Positions 54,301 to 64,000 of a stretch of 64,000 bases of DNA are shown here, piece by piece. Below the pieces are notes generated by a model, which did not search any database, was not told the origin of the DNA, and saw only the letters and a list, made by a program, of their open reading frames with translations. The position numbers and the translations under genes were made by a program. This stretch comes from Selaginella moellendorffii. Lineage: Eukaryota; Streptophyta; Lycopodiopsida; Selaginellales; Selaginellaceae. The stretch is taken from contig NW_003314269.1 of NCBI RefSeq assembly GCF_000143415.4, forward strand, positions 1,158,623 through 1,222,622, given 5' to 3'. The stretch's first letter is position 1; every line of letters begins with the position of its first letter.

Positions 54301-57300
54301 ATGGCTCCCGGATTTAGGGGTGGGACGCGATTCCAGCAGCATAATGCGATGGGGGATGCGCATATCGCGCATCGAACAGTGTACTGCAATGATCCGGAGC
54401 AAAATGCGCCCTTCAAGTTCAAGGTGGAGTTACTGGAATTTGGTTTTCTCTTGTCTGATTCCTTGCTTGGGGGTTTTGCGATCCAGGGTAACGTGATATC
54501 AACGACGAAGTATAATTTGATCACTTTTCTGCCCAAGGGCTTGTTTGAACAGGTTCATAGCGCTCTACTCATCCTTTTTCTTAAACTTTTCTTCTTCATT
54601 CTCCTATGCAGTTCCGACGTGTTGCAAACCTCTATTTTCTTATGATCGCCATCCTTTCAGCAACACCTGTAAGGTCTGAGCTTAGTTCTTTGTTTGCTGG
54701 TATCATTTTTCCAACGTTGTGTTGAAATTTGCAGCCCTGTTCAGCCCATCACGAACATCGTACCACTGTCGCTAGTGCTTGCAGTATCTTTGATCAAGGA
54801 GGCTTTCGAGGATCAGGTGGGCATTATGAAAGCTTCTAGACACACGCGTTTTAATTCTACAGTCGTATAGAGGCGCTATCAAAGCGATAAAATAGTCAAC
54901 GCGAGCCCCGTCGAAGTCTGTAGAGGAAACGAGTGGAGGAATGTTGCGTGGAAGGATTTGAATGTAGGAGATGTTATCAGGGTACGTAATTCTCGTGTTT
55001 TAGGCATTTCACGGAGCGTTCTTAACAGGTTAACCAAGACCAATACTTTCCAGCAGACTTGCTTTTCCTAGCAAGTACCAATGCTGATGGGATCTGTTAC
55101 ATCGAGGTACTGTTTACATCTTGACGTCTAGAGTTCGTTGATTCACTGAAGTTTCTTTCATCTGGTCCAGACATCTAACCTTGATGGAGAAACTAATTTG
55201 AAGATTCGCAAAGCACTAGAAAAAACCTGGGATTACATGTATCCCGATAAGGCGCCAGACTTTAGAGGTAATCTCGAACTCCAGAAAAGCTATTCTGAGC
55301 GTTTGCGATGCGCAGGCGTAATAGAATGCGAGCAGCCTAATAACTCTTTATACACGTTCACTGGGAATCTAGTCATGGGAAAGCAAACACTGCCGTTATC
55401 ACCGAATCAGATTTTGCTGAGGGTAACACTGGTGTACTTGGAGTTTGCGTCCGCTGATATCGATGTGATGCGCAGGGTTGTAGCCTGCGGAACACGGAGT
55501 GGGTTGTTGGCGTCGTTCTTTTTACTGGTCATGAGACAAAGGTACACAAGTGCATTTTACTTGACAATTTTCAAACTTTAATCCAGGTGATGATGAATGC
55601 AATGGCCGTACCTTCTAAACGCAGTACTCTAGAACGAAGGCTTGACAAGCTGATTCTCCTTTTATTCTGTATATTGTTTGTCCTATGTGTGATTGGCGCC
55701 ATTGGAAGGTAAGTTGAGAGAAATGCTATATTGTTTCTAACACTTTCTGGATGGATGACAGTGCAGCTTTTATCGATCGCAAGTACTGGTATCTCAATCT
55801 CAGTAATGACGTGGAACAGCAATACAACCCCAGCAACAAATTTGTGGTATTATCTTTTGGCTATTTTTGCTGGCCTGGTTTTAAAACCGACTCTACAGGT
55901 TGCGATTCTCAATCTGTTCACTTTTGTCACCCTCTATTCGCCCATTATTCCAATTTCTTTATATGTGTCTATTGAGGTGATTACCTTCGTTCTATTCAAT
56001 CTCTGCCTGAACCGATTCTTCTGGCAGATGATCAAGTTTATCCAGTCAACACAGTTTATCAATAATGATCGTAATATGTACCATGCTCCCAGTAAAACAT
56101 ACGCGATGGCTCGTACATCAAACCTTAACGAGGAACTTGGCCAGGTAAACTATTTTGTCTTAAGTCAAATTCACGCAAGAACATGTCTGCTCACTATTTG
56201 CAGATCGAGTACATCTTCTCAGATAAGACTGGTACACTAACAAGAAACTTGATGGAATTTTTCAAATGCTCGATCGCCGGAGTAATGTACGGAACAGGAA
56301 TAACGGAAATTCAAAGAGCAGCTGCTCGACGCACTGGGACTACTATTGAAGAGGTATTTTATCTGATAGTTTTTTCATGATCTGGAAGGCTTAACGATGG
56401 CAATAGGTAAAACCTTCCGAATATGCCATCCGAGAGAAGGGGTTCAACTTTGACGATAGAAGGTTGATGAAGGGAGCATGGAAAAACGAAACTCAACCTG
56501 AAATGTGCATGGTGGGCTTAGTTTGGTACCAAGTTCTAGCTTATATCACTTGTGGTGCAGGAGTTTTTTAGGTGTCTTGCAATTTGCCATACGGTGTTGC
56601 CTGAAGGGGATGAGATGCCGGACAAAATAGTTTATCAAGCCGCCTCTCCGGACGAGGCTGCTCTTGTGCAAGCTGCTAAAAATTTTGGCTTTTTCTTTTA
56701 CCGGTAAGTTGAAACAGCAATTTAATTTTGTATAAATATATCTGGTTGGTGCTTGCAGGAGGTCACCCACAACGATCAAAGTTCGAGAATCATACCTCGA
56801 GAAGGCTGGTCGTGTCCAAGACGCTGAATACGAAATTTTAAATGTTTTGGAGTTCAACAGGTGAAGAAAGTTAATTCTAGGCGCTAGTTTCTTAACAGTC
56901 TTTGTTAGTGATATAGCACAAGGAAACGTCAGTCTGTCATTTGCCGCTATCCAAACGGGAGGCTCGTCTTGTACTGCAAGGTTTGTAGACCATGAAGATG
57001 CTTTTTTTTTTTTTCTAACGTTTTTGCATCTGCTAGGGAGCCGATAATGTTATTTATGAAAGATTGTCCGACAAGAATACTGAGATCAAAGAAGTGACGA
57101 GAGAACACCTCGAGAAGTTTGGAGCAGATGGACTTCGAACCTTGTGCTTGGCGTATCGTGATCTGGATCCGCAGCTCTATGATGCGTGGAACGAGAAATT
57201 CGTGCAAGCAAAATCAGCTTTACGAGATCGAGAAAAGAAGCTCGACGAGGTTTTCATTGCAGTCCCTAAAATGACGGTCTTCTGATGCTGTTTTCGAATA

Positions 57301-59403
57301 TAGGTTGCGGAACTTATTGAGAAAGAGCTAATGTTGATTGGAGCAACAGCCATTGAAGATAAGTTGCAGGAAGGAGTCCCAACGTGCATAGAAACTCTTG
57401 CGAGGGCTGGAATTAAAATCTGGGTGTTAACCGGGGACAAAATGGAGACAGCTATCAATATTGCCTACGGTATGGTATTGTTTTTCGTTGTTAAACAGCT
57501 CGCAAGATTTGCATTTTGATCAGCTTGCAACCTCGTCAACAACGAAATGAAGCAGTTTGTTATTGGTTCTGAAACAAAGGCAATCCGAGAGGTCGAAGAG
57601 AGGGTGAGTGAGAGCTGCTCTACAGTTCGTTAAAGTATGGTATTGACCTTCTTTCCAGGGAGATCCTGCTGCCACTGCTCGCACAATCGAGTCTTGGGTG
57701 AGAGACCAATTGTTTTCCTCTTTAACAGAGGCGGAAGACAATGAACGTGCAAGGACAGGGCTTGATATGGCGCTAGTAATCGACGGTAAATGCTTAATGT
57801 TTGCGCTGGATTCTCCGTTACGCGCCACTCTCTTGAAACTGGGAATTAAGTGCAAGGCTGTTGTGTGCTGTCGAGTTTCTCCATTGCAGAAAGCTCAAGT
57901 AAGTGTTTCCTTTCCATTTGTGTGTTTTGATCTTGTAATTCTATTGGCAGGTAACGAAACTAGTGAAAGACGGAGCCAAGAAAATAACTTTAAGCATTGG
58001 TGATGGTGCTAACGACGTGAGCATGATTCAAGCTGCTCATATCGGGGTTGGAATCAGTGGGCAGGAAGGAATGCAAGCAGTGATGGCCAGCGATTTTGCT
58101 ATAGCACAGTTTCGATTTCTTACTGATCTGCTCCTGGTGCATGGACGGTGGTCATATATTCGGATAACAAAGGTTCGTATGGTTCAAATGTCTCGTTTTA
58201 TCAGTCCTCTAATGCTGCCGCTTTCAGGTCGTGAGCTATTTCTTTTACAAGAATCTTACGTTCACCTTGACGCAGTTCTGGTTCAATTGCTACACTGGTT
58301 TTTCTGGCCAACGGTTCTACGACGACTGGTTTCAGTCTTTATACAATGTGTTGTTCACAGCACTGCCAGTCATCGTTGTTGGAATTTTCGACCAGGTAAC
58401 CGATACACTACTTCGCTCTGTTTCATTTTCACGGTGTTTGTTTGAGGCAGGATGTCAGTGCGACCAAGTCCAAGCTAAATCCTCAACTTTATATGGCTGG
58501 AATAAGAAATGCGTATTTCAGATGGCGTGTCTTAGCGGTTTGGTTCATCTCGGGAATTTACCAGTCCATCATTCTATTCGCTTTCCCCGTTCACGCCGGA
58601 AGGATTGGTCAAAACAGCTCTGGTATGCTACTTGGCCTGTGGGATCTAGGCACGATGGCTTTCACATGTATCGTCATCACGGTTAACTTGCGGCTCCTAA
58701 TGGCATCGACGTACTTGACCATCTGGCACCATATAAGCGTTGGATGCAGCATCCTGGCGTGGTTCGTCTTTGTTTTCATATACTCGGCTCTTAGAACAAA
58801 CTGGACTAGTCAGGTGCGTCCTCGCAAACCGATTTCGCTGCTAGCTCTCGTCTTACGCTTGCTTTGTTGCGTGCCTTTCCAGCTAAACATCCGTTTCGTG
58901 ATATTCGTTCTCATGGGGACTTTCTACTTTTGGTTCACGTTAGTCTTAGTTCCAGTGGTAGCTTTACTTGGCGATTTCCTCTACAGCGGGTAAGCCTACT
59001 TTTCCACCATCTGTCTTAGCATTTCTCTCGACTGTTTTGGCTTTGCAGACTCAGGCGCTGGTTCGCTCCTTACGACTACGAGATCATAGAAGAAGACGAG
59101 AAGTATCACCTGCGATCCTCCCCGACCTTCTCGTCCGAGGACGCGTACGAGATGCACCTGCTAGACGGGGAGCAGTCACTGACCGAGGAGGAGCGTCGGA
59201 CTCTGGCCATGGCTCAGCTCCCCCGCGAGAGGTCCCGGCACACGGGCTTCTCCTTCGACTCTCCGGGTTTCGACTCCTTCTTTGCGCTGCAAGAGGGCGT
59301 GAGCACCCCTCACAGGTCGTGGGACGTGGCCAGGCGAGCCAGCATGCATCCTCGGAGAAGGCTGGGAGATGGCTCCTCATCTTCGCGTTACAATGATATG
59401 TAA
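54301..59403 (+). CDS. ALA3: P4-type ATPase, phospholipid flippase, ALA3-like
   Basis: It moves phospholipids from the outer to the cytosolic leaflet, with an ALIS (CDC50) beta subunit, in Golgi and secretory membranes. More than 20 exons, ATG at 54301 ([11 protein letters not shown]). Visible in order: the N-terminal P4 signature [22 protein letters not shown]1-2 ([23 protein letters not shown]), the actuator domain with [18 protein letters not shown] (DGET in place of TGES, typical of P4), [13 protein letters not shown], the TM3-4 segment with PISLYVSIE, the phosphorylation site [10 protein letters not shown] (Asp at 56223), the nucleotide domain ([19 protein letters not shown]-like, [11 protein letters not shown]), the hinge [21 protein letters not shown] (about 58000) and six C-terminal TM segments. 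The tail is acidic then Ser/Arg-rich, ending SSSSRYNDM. The closest family member by memory is ALA3. A 48-bp intron at 55268-55315 is also open in frame. Confidence 0.92.
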
Positions 59404-60433
59404 AATAGCTATTGTCTTGGTTTCGCTCACTTGGTTTTGTAGCTCTCTCGTGTATAGAGAAAACCTCCCAGACGTACATATATGAGTCCATTTTTCACGC
59501 CATTGTCTTGCAATTGCGGTATAATTATTGCTATTTTCCAGAAAAGCGTTTAATTTAAATTAAAAAAACCAACGGTTAAAAACATCATATAAATCTTGAC
59601 CGTTAAAAGAGCACAAAACAGAGAATGTTCTTAAAGCCCACTAAACATTATTGTTTTGATTGCGAAACCAAGTAAGTTGGCGTAACAAACAAAGCGACTG
59701 TTGGAGTTAGAAACCGAGGGGCTGTTTTGTTAGGTAGCTCGTCATCACTAAACGCACTCTACATAGACAGCTACCACAATGGAATAATTCCCTCCACAAT
59801 CTCTCCAGGTGCAAGCAAGGATTGCTTGAAAAGCCAGCCAGTTCATCCAAAAATCTATCAATCTTACCATCAAACTTTGGGAATAAAAAACTTAGAACTC
59901 CAAGCTGAGTGTAAGAATGACCAAAGCAAAGCACGTCTCTACAACAATAAACCTCGATCAATATAATACTCAAACCTAACCACGATCGCACGTTGCGCTC
60001 ACCGCAAAGTCAAGGTAGAAACACGTGGCACATCGTGGTTGGGTGGAGGCGCCCTGAGCTGGCGGGCAGCACGTCAAGTATGAGTGAGGGGTTTATTTGT
60101 TTTTTCGCCGGAGAGAAGAAGCTTCTTCTTTCCGCGTGTTCCCAATTCTGACCGGTGCTCGTCACAGCCAGCTATGGCGGAGGCGCCGAGCTGGGCTGGG
60201 CTGGCGTCGACGCTCTGCGATTGCAAGAAATTTCGGTAAGCTGAGCGGCATTCCTTGACTTCTTTCCAAGATCGTCCAGCGTCTTGCTGGAGATATTTCG
60301 ATCGGGCAAAGCGTGCGTTACAGGTCGCAAGAATCGCCGCCGCCACACTTTCTTGGCAAGATTCTAGCCGCATTGCGTCGATTGCCGGCCGGGCACGCCA
60401 ATTTCTGGTCAGCGCCGCGATCGATCGATCGCC
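59404..60433. other. Intergenic region and KORRIGAN leader
   Basis: The first 600 bp is AT-rich with no gene seen. From about 60090 the sequence is GC-rich and probably transcribed as the 5' leader of the endoglucanase. It holds an upstream ORF of 21 codons at 60174-60239 (MAEAPSWAGLASTLCDCKKF..., ends TAA). A possible donor site (CGGTAAG) overlaps that stop, so a leader intron is possible. Confidence 0.5.
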
Positions 60434-62590
60434 ATGTACCATAATTCATGGGGCGGCCCCCTGGAGCTGGATCCTTCCGTGAACGAGGAGGATCAGAGCA
60501 ACAGGAGCATGGATTTGGACAGGGCGGCCTTGCAGAAGCTGGAGGAGACGCAGCAGAGCTGGCTTCTCGGGGCCGGGGAGAAGAAAAGGAAGAAAACGAT
60601 CGATCTGGGATGCATCGTTTGTAGCCAGAAGCTCTTCCTCGGGATCGTCTACGCCATCCTCGCGGTGGGATTCATCGCCGGATTCACGGTTCTCATCGTC
60701 AAGACAGCTCCCAGGCACCACCGCCATTCGTCCCCTCCGGACAACTACACGATCGCTCTACACAAAGCTCTCAAGTTTTTCAACGCCCAAAAATGTGAGT
60801 ATACCCTTTTCTTCTTTTGGCTTTCTAGGAGGAGGAAGTTTGAAGTTGTTTTCTTCTTCCAGCTGGGAAACTCCCGCATGGGAACAACATCTCGTACCGA
60901 GGTGACTCGGGTCTTAAGGATGGATCGGACAACCAGGCCGATTTGGTTGGAGGATACTACGACGCCGGCGACAATATCAAGTTCCACTTTCCACAGGCGT
61001 TCGCTATGACGCTGCTAAGTTGGAGCGTGATTGAGTACAGTAGCAAGTATGAGGCGGTGGGCGAGCTCGGTCACGTTAAAGACTTGATTAAATGGGGGAC
61101 TGACTATCTGCTCAAGACGTTTAATGCCTCTGCGCCAAGCGTGAATTCGATCTATGCTCAGGTATGGTTGTTAAGTTGAAAGAGCTGTCAAGAGAAAAGT
61201 GTTTTTCTTTTCTTTTTCTGACCAGGTAGGCAAGGGACGTGGGGATTCTCCTGATGATCATTTCTGCTGGGAGAGGCCAGAGGACATGGACTACCCGCGG
61301 CCATCGATGCAGACTGGCACGGCATCAGACTTGGCTGCGGAAATGGCAGCCGCCTTGGCCGCGGCATCTATAGTTTTTAAAGGAAACAGTGCTTACTCCC
61401 AGAAGCTGGTTCACGGTGCGGACATCTTGTTCAAGATGTCCAGGGATCGACGCGGTCGCTACAGTGCAAGCGTGCCTGATGCAGCGGGATTTTACAACTC
61501 GAGTGGATACTACGACGAGTATTTGTGGGGTGGAGCTTGGCTGTACTACGCAACGGGAAATATCAGCTACCTCCAACTTGTGACAACTTATGGAATAGGA
61601 CGGCATGCCGGGGCATACAGCAACAGCCAGTTTTATGGAGTTTTCAATTGGGACAACAAACTTATCGGTGCTCAGGTATGTACACTCTAGTTTTTTTCGT
61701 TTTGGTCTGTTTTTGTTCTTTTTGAGCAAGTCGACTTGAAATACAAAACTCCGGAATGTACAGGTGTTGCTAACCAGACTAAGGATGCTCCAGGGTCCTG
61801 GATATCCATATGAAACCGTCCTTAAGAGCTTTCACAATCAGACAGACATCGTTATGTGCTCGTACTTGCCAGTGTATAAAATATTTCCAAAGACGCCAGG
61901 TACATCCCAGCAAACAGAAAAGAATCTATATAATCAGTTCCATAACTCGCATTTTCCAGGAGGACTCGTGCTCTTCAACAGAGGCGGCCCGGCACCATTG
62001 CAATACTCCGTCAATGCTGCATTCCTAGCGACGCTTTACAGTGACTACTTACTGGCGGCGGACATTCCTGGCTGGTCATGCGGTCCGCAGCTCTACAAGG
62101 CTGACAAGCTACGCGAATTTGCAAAGTCTCAGGCAAGCATCGATAGTTTCCCAGTTTTCCTTCGAGTTATAACTAGTTTCCTATCCAGATGGACTACATT
62201 CTCGGGAAGAACCCACGGCATATGAGCTACGTTGTGGGATTCGGCAACAAGTATCCCAAGTACGTCCACCACCGAGCAGCATCGGTTCCCAAGAATCGCA
62301 AGACTGCTTGCGATGTGTCTGGATTCAAGTGGAGGGATAGCAAGCAGCCCAATCCCAATGTTATCGATGGCGCTCTAGTCGGGGGCCCCGATCCCAAGGA
62401 CAGGTTCCAAGACAAGAGAGGGAACTACAACTTCACGGAGCCGACCATCGCTGGAAATGCGGGTTTAGTCGCAGCTTTGATCGCACTCTCTGGCAAAGAC
62501 GACGCTGGTATTGATGCAATGACGATATTTTCTGCGATACCTCCTATGTTTCCAGCTCCACCACCACCCTCCCCTCCATGGACTCCATAG
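60434..62590 (+). CDS. KOR1: Membrane-anchored endo-1,4-beta-glucanase, KORRIGAN type (GH9 class A)
   Basis: Works with the cellulose synthase complex at the plasma membrane and Golgi. Exons: 60434-60794, 60863-61161, 61226-61675, 61764-61899, 61960-62132 and 62189-62590. The N-terminal cytosolic tail ends in a polar sorting region ([11 protein letters not shown] dileucine-like), then one TM helix ([23 protein letters not shown]). The GH9 domain has [18 protein letters not shown] (catalytic base Asp in DAGD), HHRAAS (conserved His) and [19 protein letters not shown] (catalytic Glu). The C-terminus is Pro-rich ([16 protein letters not shown]), as in KOR. Introns are 55-90 bp. Intron 4 (61900-61959) is a multiple of three and open in frame. 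Intron 5 (62133-62188) appears to use a GC donor (CAG-GCAAGC). Confidence 0.94.
62133..62188 (+). other. GC-AG intron in KORRIGAN
   Basis: The protein must read [14 protein letters not shown] across this gap. The exon ends AAGTCTCAG, the next bases are GCAAGC, and the intron ends CTATCCAG before ATGGAC. No GT donor keeps the frame and the conserved SQ-x-DYILG sequence. GC-AG introns are a known minority class spliced by the major spliceosome. Confidence 0.75.
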
Positions 62591-62782
62591 ATTTTATATA
62601 TTTCATTTTTTCGATTGAACTAATATTTTAGTTCGCATTAATAATATATCTAGCATCAAACACTATTTCTAGCTGCTGTAGCATTAAAAATATTGTGAAC
62701 CGTAAAAAAATTATATTATATATGGTTTATTATCGTTTTATATAAATCAGAAAATATAGTTCAATATTTGTCAAAAGTCAAA

Positions 62783-64000
62783 ATGTTTAAGTTAGCTGCA
62801 ACTGTTCTTGTGTTGAGTTTGATCTTCGTTCCATGCATTGTCTGCGACGAGAGACATCAATCCGTGATAAATGCTGACAATCATCCAATTTATATTTTTG
62901 TTGATCCAAATTATACTTCTGATGCTAACAGTCCAATGCGTGCTTATACCTTCCAAAATATTAGCTCTGCAATCGATTGGATTCCTTATAATGCATCAAA
63001 TCGATTTGTGATTTTGGTTGAGCCAGGTGTCTACCGGTACGTAATATTTGTCATTATATTATGTTTTCTGATTTTTTTTTGTTTCTGGAATGCAGTGAAA
63101 AGATCACAATACCAAAATTTAAAGATTATATCACATTGCAAGGCCAAACCAAGTATATATTTGATACTGTGATTGTTTATAATGCAAATCATGGATCAGC
63201 TAATGGAACTGGTAAAAGTGCAACTTTTGAAGTATTTTCTAGATATTTTATTGCTCAATACATCACCTTCCAAGTAAGTCATTTCTATAGTTTCCTCTTT
63301 TATAATTTTTGGTTTGATGTTTTGGTAGAACGATGCACCATTCGCAAATCCAGGAGCCCATGACATGCAAGCCGTGGCCTTGAAATTAAGTGGCGATTTT
63401 GCAAGGATTTCTGATTGCTTCATCCTGTCAAGCCAGGACACCCTCTACGACGATCGTGGGAGGCACTACTTCAAGAACACATACATCGAGGGGAACATCG
63501 ATTTCATATTTGGCCTTGGAAGGTCACTCTACGAGGTAAGGAAAACTTTGTCTTTCAGTTCCTACACTACAACTCTCTTCTCCCCTCGCACAGAGATGTA
63601 ATCTCATCTCGAATGTCAATGCCACAACCAGTGGATCCTTGACGGCACAAGGAAAAGCCGCGCTCACTAATTTCACTTCTGGGTACTCCTTCCACAATTG
63701 CTATCTTGGTGGGACTGGAAAGATGACGCTGGGCCGACCTTGGGGGAGCAACGCATTTGTGGTTTTTAGCAATTGTTACATGGAGGCAGTGGTAGATCCC
63801 GTTGGCTGGACTCACTGGACTGATTCTTACGGCCCATCCAACAGGTAAATTATAGTAACTTCACACCTGTTTACTAACTTTTTTTTATCGCTCTCTTACA
63901 GCACTGCCTTTTTCGTGGAGTATCAAAATTACGGTCCCGGTGCTCATTCGTTGAAACGCGCAAACTGGACCAGAACGATAAAGCCAGACGTTGCTGAATT
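62783..64000 (+). CDS. Pectin methylesterase (pectinesterase), 3' end outside the window
   Basis: Removes methyl esters from cell-wall homogalacturonan. Exons seen: 62783-63036, 63096-63273, 63329-63537, 63594-63844 and 63902 onward. ATG at 62783 (MFKLAATVLVL) starts a clear signal peptide with a likely cut after VCD or nearby, and no long PRO (inhibitor) region, so it is the short type-II class. Motifs: VEPGVYREKITI, LQGQ-like (ITLQGQTKYIF), ALKLSGDFARISDCFILSSQDTLYDD (Asp and Gln of the active site), NTYIEGNIDFIFGLGRSLYE (second Asp), and LGRPWG (Arg). The frame reaches the window end within KRANWTRTIKPDVAE, where only a few dozen residues normally remain. Confidence 0.93.

Noticed and set aside
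55268-55315. Extra peptide in the flippase exon ([15 protein letters not shown])
   Set aside because: Bounded by GTAATC and CGCAG and absent from the family at this place, so it is an in-frame intron, not a protein insertion.

Overview
Nuclear DNA of a land plant. The gene set (PPR family, GNARLED/NAP1, a P4 flippase, KORRIGAN cellulase, PUX10-type UBX protein), the very short introns (about 45-80 bp), the tight gene spacing and the amplified PPR genes fit a lycophyte such as Selaginella best. The species is an inference. Intron-rich eukaryotic genes alternate with AT-rich retroelement debris. There is no sign of a bacterial, organellar or CRISPR segment.

Layout. 1-4.1 kb: nested LTR-type repeats and a decayed Ty3/gypsy fragment. 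4.1-18.5 kb: a tandem array of a three-gene cassette, PPR gene 'A' (+), unrecognised gene 'U' (-) and PPR gene 'B' (+), with a 4.3 kb gypsy element between units. The order is psiA1-U1-psiB1-[gypsy]-psiA2-U2-B2-A3. Only B2 and A3 are intact PPR genes. 18.6-23.1 kb: a PUX10-like UBX protein and folylpolyglutamate synthase. 23.1-29 kb: AT-rich retroelement remains. 29-39.3 kb: two more cassettes in inverted orientation (psiB3-U3-psiA4 and psiB4-U4), separated by about 4 kb of repeats. An intact tRNA-Pro(UGG) follows U4, and degenerate tRNA-Pro copies sit at the same place beside U1, U2 and U3.

39.7-64 kb is ordinary, dense, well-conserved gene space: NAP1 (-), a COX7C-like small mitochondrial protein (+), two tandem CMC4-type twin-cysteine proteins (-), tripeptidyl peptidase II (-), a class II small heat-shock protein (-), an ALA3-type flippase (+), a KORRIGAN-type GH9 endoglucanase (+) and a pectin methylesterase (+, cut by the window end). 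The CMC4 pair was found by reading the minus strand directly, because its exons are too short for simple ORF calling.

The strongest candidate for something undescribed is the U gene. Its reading frame stays open in all four copies while seven of eight A/B PPR neighbours are broken. It shares a 50-150 bp bidirectional promoter with PPR-B, and two copies have lost the ancestral ATG. Exon boundaries come from reading splice sites and protein homology by eye, and may be off by 1-2 bases where no frame constraint fixed them.
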